The notes below the pieces were generated by a model. The model had not been told where the DNA came from. It did not search any database and saw nothing but the letters and a program-made list of their open reading frames with translations. Shown here piece after piece: positions 57,420-64,000 of a DNA stretch of 64,000 nt; position 1 is the first letter of the stretch; each line of letters starts with the position of its first letter. This stretch comes from Allolobophora icterica (lineage: Eukaryota; Annelida; Clitellata; Crassiclitellata; Lumbricidae). A program made the position numbers and the translations under genes. Location of the stretch: assembly GCA_963556255.1 (NCBI GenBank), contig OY744613.1, positions 41,640,633 through 41,704,632 on the forward strand, written 5' to 3'.

Positions 57420-58890
57420 TTTTTTACCAAAGCAGAAAAGCTTATCAGCTGTTAACAAATATTTTCTGTTTGCCATCAAAGAGGACTCTGCAGCGAACAC
57501 TCCAAAAGCAAGCAATTTTTTGATACCCTAAAACTAAAGATGCAACAGTCCTCTGAGAAGACTGTGTGCTAATTTTTGATGAAATGTCATTAAAGCGAAA
57601 ATTGGTATACAACAGGGAACGGGATTGTATAGAAGGTTATGAGGGTTTTGGTGTGTTTGGAACTACTCGGTGTACAGCTGATCATGTTCTCGTATTTATG
57701 TTGCGTGGGATTTCTGTAAAATGGAAGCAACCTCTTGCTTACTTTTGTGTAAGTGGGTCTGTCAAACCGACTATTTTGAGCCACCTTTTGCATGATTGCC
57801 TTGCAAAGTTGGAAGAAATACAGTTATTTTCAAAAGCTGTTATATGTGATCAGAGGCCCACAAACAGGTGCTATTTGGAAACATTAGAAAAAGTTTCTGT
57901 ATCCCAACCTTTTCTCCTTCATGGTTGCAAAAAGTATATGTGATTTATGACCCCCCACATTTGCTTAAAACATTCGAAACAACTTTAGAAAACATGACTT
58001 TGTATGGAGTTCTGGGGAAAATAGGCAAAACGTGTGTTGGAAGCACGTTTCAGAATTTTATGAATTAGACAGAAACCTCCCCATTAGAATGGCACCTCGT
58101 TTGACAGATAAACATCTTGATATGCCTCCATTTACTAGCATGCGTGTCAATCTTGCGGCACAAGTTCTTAGTCACTCTGTGGCAGCAGGCACTCAAACAC
58201 TTTGTCATCTTGGAAAGTTGGACAGAGATGCAGAACATACTGCAAAATTCATTGATAAGTTTGACAGGATTTTTAACGCTTGTAACAGCCGAACAATAAG
58301 GAGTTCGCAACCCATGGGCGTGCAGTTTCTAATGGTAGTGGTCATGATGTGTTCTTCCAAGACACATTGGCCTACTTGCAAAACCTAAAACCTGCTAGAT
58401 CGAAGAAGGAACTGCCCTGCATATCAGGCTGGCAGATAACAATAAAATCCACTAAGGAACTATGGAAAAGTTCATGTTCAGATACGAAGTATAAGTTCTT
58501 GTTGACATCTCGGTTAAACCAGGACTGTATTGAGATTTTTTTTTCAACGATCCGTGGTTCTGGAGGACACAGGGACAATCCTGATGTCACACAATTTCGT
58601 TCCAGTTTTAGATATATCGCTGTTGATAAATTGTTTGTTGATAATTCTGGACGTAATTGTGAAAATGATTTAGATAATGCGCTTCTAGATATATCTCCAA
58701 TGTCAAATCTCTTGAAATCCAGGTTACATAAAGATGACAACTCTGTGTCCACTTCACATACTGATCATGTGACCACTCTTGAAATGACATGTGAAGATAT
58801 AATTGACAGTCACAGCTTCAGAAAAAGACTCTGCCACAACAAGAACTTCATTATCATCCTTGTGTTCAGTAGGAATGTTTTTGAGCACTT
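57420..58890 (+). pseudogene. P-element/THAP9-like transposase core, frameshifted
   Basis: Successive plus-strand frames read FCLPSKRTLQR, LIFDEMSLKRKLVYNRE (the DEMS aspartate motif), LVFMLRGISVKWKQPLAYF, VICDQ, VIYDPPHLLKTFETTL, then LTSRLNQDCIEIFFSTIRGS and RSSFRYIAVDKLF. This is the RNase H-like catalytic region with its inserted domain as in P elements and THAP9. Stops and frame changes (near 57490, 57940, 58060, 58330) disable it. Its THAP domain is on the opposite strand, to the right. Confidence 0.85.
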
Positions 58891-58954
58891 GTGATTTTCT
58901 GCTTTTGGCAGAAACAGTTGACTTTGGTTTATGTTTGACAATGTGTCGTCGTTT

Positions 58955-59158
58955 TTATGTGACTGGTGGTGGCTTGTTTGGAACATCAAACAGTGTTGGG
59001 ACTGCATTCCAAATAAGCTGCTCATGTTTGGTGTTCATGAACTGTGAATCTTCAAAATGCCTACTGCAGTCTGAAATTCTTGTTCAGCATTTCAACAGAT
59101 TTGCTGTCCAGATCTGAACGCCTCGTGTTGACTCTCCACTTCTCACACCTGTTCTGAC
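58955..59158 (-). pseudogene. THAP domain, second half
   Basis: The minus strand reads CEKWRVNTRRSDLDSK, LCSRHFEDSQFM and LIWNAVPTLFDVP: the CxxH (CSRHF) zinc ligands and AVPTLF box that close a THAP DNA-binding domain. The frame stops right after. It is preceded by an AG acceptor-like site and pairs with 60252-60357, although canonical splice phases do not match exactly. Confidence 0.8.
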
Positions 59159-59606
59159 ATAATAAAATAATAACAGCATACAAATATGCAATTTCTAGTG
59201 TATAATTTAGCACGGCAAGTTATACGCTGCTGCCACTCCTTGGGATTTGGGAATTTTGCATAGCAATCTGTGAATTACCTTACTTACACTGATCTTGTGA
59301 ATAACATGACGTGACGTCATTCTTCATCCGTAGCTTCCGTATAATATATTGTACTTCCGATTTCTCATGTAATTATTAAAGGAATAAATCTGTAATTTAT
59401 AAATTCTATGTTATGCTCCGGTTCTTTCTTGGCCAGTTCTTAGCTTGGCATTTCTGTGAATAATTGCGATTGTGAAAACACATTAACACTTCATCACAAC
59501 TTCTTCCTTCTCAGTTACTTGGGATTTTTAGTACGCTCTTGGCCAATCTTGGGATTCTGTGGAAAGGTCTTGAGTATCTGAAAATGGAGAGTGGCAGCAC
59601 TCATGT

Positions 59607-59645
59607 CAAAGATCTTATAGTCATAGTCCAAGACTCTATGATATT
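59607..59645. repeat. Third, degraded P-like terminal repeat
   Basis: CAAAGATCTTATAGTCATAG and following bases resemble the left terminal repeat at 55401 in the same orientation. It may be the end of a second, rearranged copy. Confidence 0.5.
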
Positions 59646-59902
59646 TGCTGATGTTATAAGCAAAATTTATTGACGTAATGAAAATCTCAAGGGATTGCTT
59701 CTATTTGAAGTTTCAATGACACATTTTCATCGCTGAAACAGCGCTGATACAGTTCGAGGTCTATTTTCTTCGCATATCCAGCTTTTCGTTTGATCTCCAT
59801 TTTCATCGCTCATCCAGCTTCCAGTAACTAATTACGCTAAAGCGAACGTGGACATTTTGTCCAATAATTAATTACGCTATTTAAAACGTCCGTCGGTGTA
59901 TC

Positions 59903-60163
59903 GGGGTCAACCCGAATCTCTGAAACCCGAATCCCCGAAAACGCTGAAAATAAGCAAAAGCCCGATTTCCCGAAAACAGTTTTATAGAAAGCGGCCGAAC
60001 TCCCGAACACTATTCAAAGTTAATTTGTAAACTCTTCTACGTGACAGATCTAACGTGGCCTTGCATTCATCCGACTTCTACTTTCAGTTACATTTCCATC
60101 ATTAATCGATTTCGGGGATCCGGCCGAAATTCGTTTCGGGGTTCGGGGATTCGGGCCGGACCC
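59903..60163. mobile_element. Small foldback MITE of CCCGAATCCCCGAAA words
   Basis: Ends GGGGTCAACCCGAATC and, reversed, GGGTCCGGCCCGAATC, flanked by the perfect 8-bp duplication ggtgtatc (59895-59902 and 60164-60171). Arms are built of short CCCGAATCCCCGAA repeats facing each other. It lies between the THAP half-exons. Confidence 0.85.
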
Positions 60164-60251
60164 GGTGTATCACCGACAGCAGACGTCGAACATTTACTAT
60201 AGTTTATAGGTTACTAAAATTTCAGATTATAACTTGTTACTTTATACATAC

Positions 60252-60357
60252 CTTGAGGCATCTTTCGGAAATCTAAACAGTGAAGTCTTTGCGAATTGTA
60301 CGTGGTTACGCTGCAATTAATTGCAGCACAACAATTCCCTCCTCGCTTCGAAGCCAT
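60252..60357 (-). pseudogene. THAP domain, first half exon
   Basis: The minus strand starts MASKRGGNCCAAINC and continues LHCLDFRKMPQ, the N-terminal zinc ligands and core of a THAP domain, ending at a GT donor (CAAG|GTATG). It lies just inside the right terminal repeat, where the first transposase exon of such elements belongs. Confidence 0.8.
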
Positions 60358-60689
60358 GCTCGATAACTTGATCAATACAAACCCAGTCGTATGGTGGCGC
60401 CACACATCCCAAGGTAGGTGAGGTGTACATTCAGATACATTGAGTGTCACATCTTAGTCTACGACTCTAAGATCTTTGGTAGTACTGTAGAAGGCCTGTT
60501 TTTATAATGCCACCAAATTTTATATGCAATGCTTCTTTTAGAAATTAAACATTTTAAATAAGCCGGACTGTGACTTATATAAACAAATTCGATCGGATAA
60601 TCGGATTTCTCAATGTTTTTTTAAATTTTTACCCCCGAAAGAAGGCCTGGCGCAAGTGAGCCAGTTGCGCCATAGTTAATCTGGCACTG

Positions 60690-60960
60690 GTCTTGGTCTT
60701 GGTCTTGGTCTTGAGGTTCAAGGTCTTGGTCTTGGTCTTGGTCTTGAGGTTTAAGGTCTTGACAACAAGACTGACTTTTCCCAATCTTGTTGTCCCCCTC
60801 GAGACCAGGCACTCGAGTTCCTTTTTAAAACTCTCGGTCTTCGTCTTGAGACACAAAGTCTTGGTCTTGAGGTTCAAAGTCTTGGCCTTTGTCTTGGCCA
60901 TTGTCTTGGCGTTGAGGTTCAAAGTCTTGATCTTGGTCAAGATCAAGACTCGACTGTGAA
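60690..60960. repeat. GGTCTTG minisatellite, right part
   Basis: Continuation of 54430-54576. It ends in GGTCAAGATCAAGACTCGAC, close to the end of the block in unit C (26560-26583). Confidence 0.85.
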
Positions 60961-61261
60961 TATCACGTAAACGGGTTGACCAGGCGAGGTCTTTGGCCGA
61001 AGCCTATAGCAGACTCCGGTTTCAGCTGTGACAGAAAGGAGTTTGTAATTCATCAGTAGGGCCTACAACACTATTTTGAGAAAACTTTATATTATATTAC
61101 TAATTTTAGAATTCGTCTAAAATAAATTAATTCGTCTAATGCTGTATTTATGGGCAAGGTTGGGCCGGGGATTTTTTATGATTGAAATGGCAAGGCTTCA
61201 AAATGGTCCAGGTCCGACACTGCTGCAGAGGGTCCTCCTTACATTTTATTCAAGAAAATAA

Positions 61262-61890
61262 ATATAACAATCAAATCAAATCAAATTTTCGTTTATTCAT
61301 CAACCAGTTGACACAACGCAATTGGTAACAATCATACATAATTAAAATAATAAATGGAAATCTATCAGCTAATTTTAACTCATTTCGAAGCTAATACAAA
61401 TTATAATATAGGCCTAGTACTCTCGATATAAAGTTTTTATCATTCTTAGTTGGAAGTGAAAAATTATGCGCCCGAGGGCGAAAAAGGTAAGGAGTGGGTC
61501 GGCTTTCGGGGAAGTAAGGGCAGAGAACGTGTTGTGGTTAGTCATTACAGCATTAAATAGCCGGACGTCAGCCAGGCGAGGAAGATCATCTGCTTTCTTG
61601 ATGGATAAAGGAAGGAAATCCATTTTGCGCATGCGCTTTTTAGAGTCTATCGACTCTATCCTTTTCACCTTTTCTCAGGTAAGCCCACCATGAGGGGAGG
61701 CATACATAACACAGGATAATGTGGTTGCCCTTGCTATATCATGCAATTTTGGCGATGGAAAACCATGTGTTCGAAGGACTCTCAGAGCATAGGTGGATGA
61801 AGATGAACATGGGCGCCCGCAGCATAGGTCAAGGGGGGGTCGCGTGACCTCCCCTGGAAATCTTGATGTGACTGCCAAGAGAATCGATGG
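61262..61890 (-). mobile_element. LINE fragment, reverse transcriptase C-terminal region
   Basis: The minus strand reads SSTYALRVLRTHGFPSPKLH, IARATTLSCVMYASPHGGLT, then after a frame shift DDLPRLADVRLFNAVMTN and FFALGR, the C-terminal segment of Jockey/CR1-like reverse transcriptases (YALR.LR.HG, YASP, AD.RLF). The 3' tail at low coordinates is ATTTGATTTGATTTG. 5'-truncated and frameshifted. Confidence 0.75.
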
Positions 61891-62165
61891 ATACTGAAAA
61901 CCTTACTCTCTGAGTTTGAAAGCAACAGCAAGTGCTGGCTGTTGACGAGAAAGCCCAGAGTTGATGCACTATAGAATTAATAGAAATAACAGTAGGCCTA
62001 ATGGAACCTACCTAGAGCCGGCCAATGCCAGTCCTGACCTTAGGGTCAGCAATCAGCAAGGTTAGGCGACTGCCCAGAGAATCATGGATACTGGAAACCG
62101 TATACTCTCTCGGTCTGAAAGGTTAAACAGGTGTTGGCTGTTGAAAGATAGCTTGTGTTTCTCTC
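61865..62165. repeat. Imperfect direct duplication of about 95 bp
   Basis: GACTGCC.AAGAGAATC.ATGGATACTG through GCTGGCTGTTGA occurs at about 61868-61946 and 62069-62143. No gene is evident here or up to 62287. Confidence 0.7.
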
Positions 62166-62284
62166 TGCATGGTTCAAAGGCGGAGGATGGTGACACGCGC
62201 AATATATCATCCTACAGGACTGAAGAGAGTGGTTGGACTTGGATATAGAGATAAGACACAGGACGACTAATTATTAAGACAGCT

Positions 62285-62287
<3 letters not shown>

Positions 62288-62367
<80 letters not shown>
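62288..62367. repeat. (TA)n microsatellite
   Basis: About 40 uninterrupted TA units. Confidence 0.97.
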
Positions 62368-62373
<6 letters not shown>

Positions 62374-62809
62374 TTATGTGCTTTCAGATTGGGAGGAGAA
62401 AGAGAGACTAGATCAGTTCATTTCGAGATCCCATCATTGTAGGCCTTACTCGAGAATTGTAACTATAGTTTAAATTAATTAAATTGATAATATCTAGTGG
62501 ACCGCCATTAAAGTAATTTAAACTTATCTGTCGTTATCCATCTTAGCCTTCATAGGTCTATATGCGGCTTACTTGGCTGAGGTTGGCTCACACAACTTTT
62601 AAACACTTCCCGGGCCTCTGGGTATAATTACATTCTTCCAAAGTCCAAACTTCAGAAATGAGATTGTATTATTGGCCAACATTTATTTCACTGAAATGTA
62701 CGCTAGGCTGGATTCATTTCTTCTGTTTTGCTAAAATTATTTTCTTTGGCGGTATGTAGTGCAGACCACTGCGAAAGGTTTTAGGCCAACATGAGGGGCA
62801 CACGGCCTC
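62368..62809. other. Intergenic, nothing recognised
   Basis: No coding or repeat structure I can support. Confidence 0.5.
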
Positions 62810-63120
62810 TTTCACCGGCCTCTTTCTGTCTCTTCGCATCGTCCACTTCGCTCCTCAAACAGATTTGATCTCTCAGTTCCTCGTACTAGAACAGCTATGG
62901 CTCAGTCCCGATCTTTTGCCTCAATTGGTCCCTCTCTCTGGAATACACTGTCTCCTTCTACTCGCTCTCTAATTTTAATAAGTAACCCCTCATCTTCTTT
63001 TACTTTCCTCAAGACTTATTTCTTTTCTCTCGGCCTTGCGCACTGGGAGCGCCTCTGAACGGTTCACCCTACTAGAGGCGCTTTATAAATGTTTAAATAC
63101 AATACAATACAATACAATAC
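62810..63120 (+). mobile_element. LINE 3' end with (AATAC)n tail
   Basis: The plus strand reads RSFASIGPSLWNTLSPSTRS, then LKTYFFSLGLAHWERL and a stop, a 3' UTR of about 25 bp, and four AATAC units. It is the cleanest example of the LINE family whose older fragments sit upstream of each TRIM gene. Confidence 0.82.
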
Positions 63121-63280
63121 GGAGTTACGTGTCTTTGAATGCTTTGCAGTGTATTATTCGCATTCGGTGATTGATTTGAATAAATCAATGACACATTTAG
63201 CCTATATATTACACAACTAACTCTCCCGGCCATGGGCGGCAATCACGAAGGGGTCGAGGGGAACAAGACCCCACCTTTAA

Positions 63281-63978
63281 CCCCTTCGCTGCGACGGCTT
63301 TGTAATCCCGTGTGCGTCATGTATGTATGCTTGTATGTATGTATGCAGATATGCATGTATGTATGGATGGATATATGTATGTACGTATGTATATATGTAT
63401 GTAGGCTATGTATATATGTAACTATGTATGTATATATGTAACTATGTATGTATATATGTATGTGTGTATAAATGTATGTATGTATATATGTATGTATATA
63501 TGTATGTATGTAAGCATGCATGTGTGTACATATGTATGTATATATGTATATATGCATGTATATATGTAGGTATATATGTAGGTATATATGTATATATGTA
63601 TATTGTGCATGTATGTATATATGTTTGTATGTATATGTATATTATGCATGTATGTATATATGTATGAGTATGCATGTATGTATGAATGTATGTATGTATG
63701 TATGTATGTATGTATGTATGTATGTATGTATGTATGTATGTATGTATGTATATACGTATGTATGCATGTATGTATGTATGTTTGCGTGTATGTATGTAAG
63801 TAAGTATGTATGTATGTATGTATGTATGTATGTATGTATGTATTTATGTATTTATGTGTGGTATATGACCAGGCCATCAAATGGGTACCTATAATTTCTA
63901 TGACGAGACATACTCGTCCTTCGCGTATGGGAATAGCATTTCCATGACGAGACATACTCGTCATCCGCAGCGAAGAGG
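63281..63978. mobile_element. TTAA-flanked (piggyBac-like) MITE filled with TATG repeats
   Basis: TTAA at 63277-63280 and 63979-63982 flanks CCCCTTCGCTGCGACGG and, reversed, CCTCTTCGCTGCGGATG. Between them lies about 540 bp of (TATG)n with TATA and TGTG variants (about 63318-63860) and two copies of ATGACGAGACATACTCGTC at about 63900 and 63942. No transposase. Confidence 0.75.
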
Positions 63979-64000
63979 TTAACAGTGGGGAGGACACACC

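Larger units (their letters stand above)
55401..60478. mobile_element. P-element/THAP-type transposon nested in the hAT
   Basis: Terminal inverted repeats of about 35 bp (starting CAAAGATCTTAGAGTCGTAG, one mismatch) flanked by gtagtac on both sides (55394-55400 and 60479-60485). Inside are THAP-domain exons on the minus strand and a P-type transposase core on the plus strand. A third, degraded copy of the terminal sequence lies at 59607-59645. All coding parts are broken. Confidence 0.75.
54577..60689. mobile_element. hAT-type transposon, 6.1 kb, with nested elements
   Basis: Ends CAGTGCCGGATTAACT and, reversed, CAGTGCCAGATTAACT, flanked by gtcttggt on both sides (54569-54576 and 60690-60697). 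The flank is a GTCTTG repeat, so this duplication alone is weak proof, but ends and flanks agree. It carries a hAT dimerisation-domain relic, a P-element/THAP-type transposon and smaller MITEs. It is non-functional. Confidence 0.8.

Overview
The window is animal nuclear DNA: split genes with GT-AG introns, long microsatellites, and dense LINE, LTR and DNA-transposon debris. The gene content is a tandem array of tripartite-motif (RING, two B-boxes, coiled coil, NHL-like propeller) genes, all on the minus strand. Foldback transposons with 15-bp repeat arms, resembling as I recall them the TU elements of sea urchins, make an echinoderm or related marine deuterostome my best guess (low confidence).

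Five TRIM units were found. Each has one N-terminal exon (RING/B-box/coiled coil, about 1.09 kb) and one C-terminal exon (propeller, about 0.83 kb). Splicing at conserved phase-1 GT-AG sites restores the frame in four of them: B (12575-11480 + 8731-7902, 641 aa), C (24391-23299 + 19385-18556, 640 aa), D (35800-34708 + 33139-32310, 640 aa) and E (51608-50513 + 48897-48059, 644 aa). Copy A (6590-5719 + 1700-865) is a dead, recent duplicate of C: positions 1 to about 6520 match 17684 to about 24150. A has a 1-nt frameshift, a LINE in place of its RING, and a stop brought in by a 6-bp insertion. Downstream flanks split the array into an A/C/E lineage and a B/D lineage.

Between and inside the genes is a layered transposon record. 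Because the units are paralogous, several insertions can be dated against empty sites in sister units. The main ones are: an apparently intact Ty3/Gypsy element (36236-44270, matching 1108-bp LTRs, 1954-aa polyprotein starting inside the LTR); two foldback elements of a TU-like family (9443-10507, 15125-16073); a piggyBac-like element holding an RTE fragment and a hAT-like MITE (28254-30698); a second TTAA-flanked element filled with TATG repeats (63281-63978); several hAT MITEs with 8-bp duplications; and a 6.1-kb hAT (54577-60689) containing a P-element/THAP-type transposon whose DNA-binding and catalytic halves now face each other.

The most unusual signal is at base scale. At a dozen or more positions, paralogous units differ by exactly one net 6-bp insertion that turns TA into TAGGCCTA, with rarer TAGGGCCTA or TAGGCCCTA forms. 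This looks like a footprint left by a TA-targeting transposon with GG...CC ends. One such insertion supplies the premature stop in TRIM copy A.
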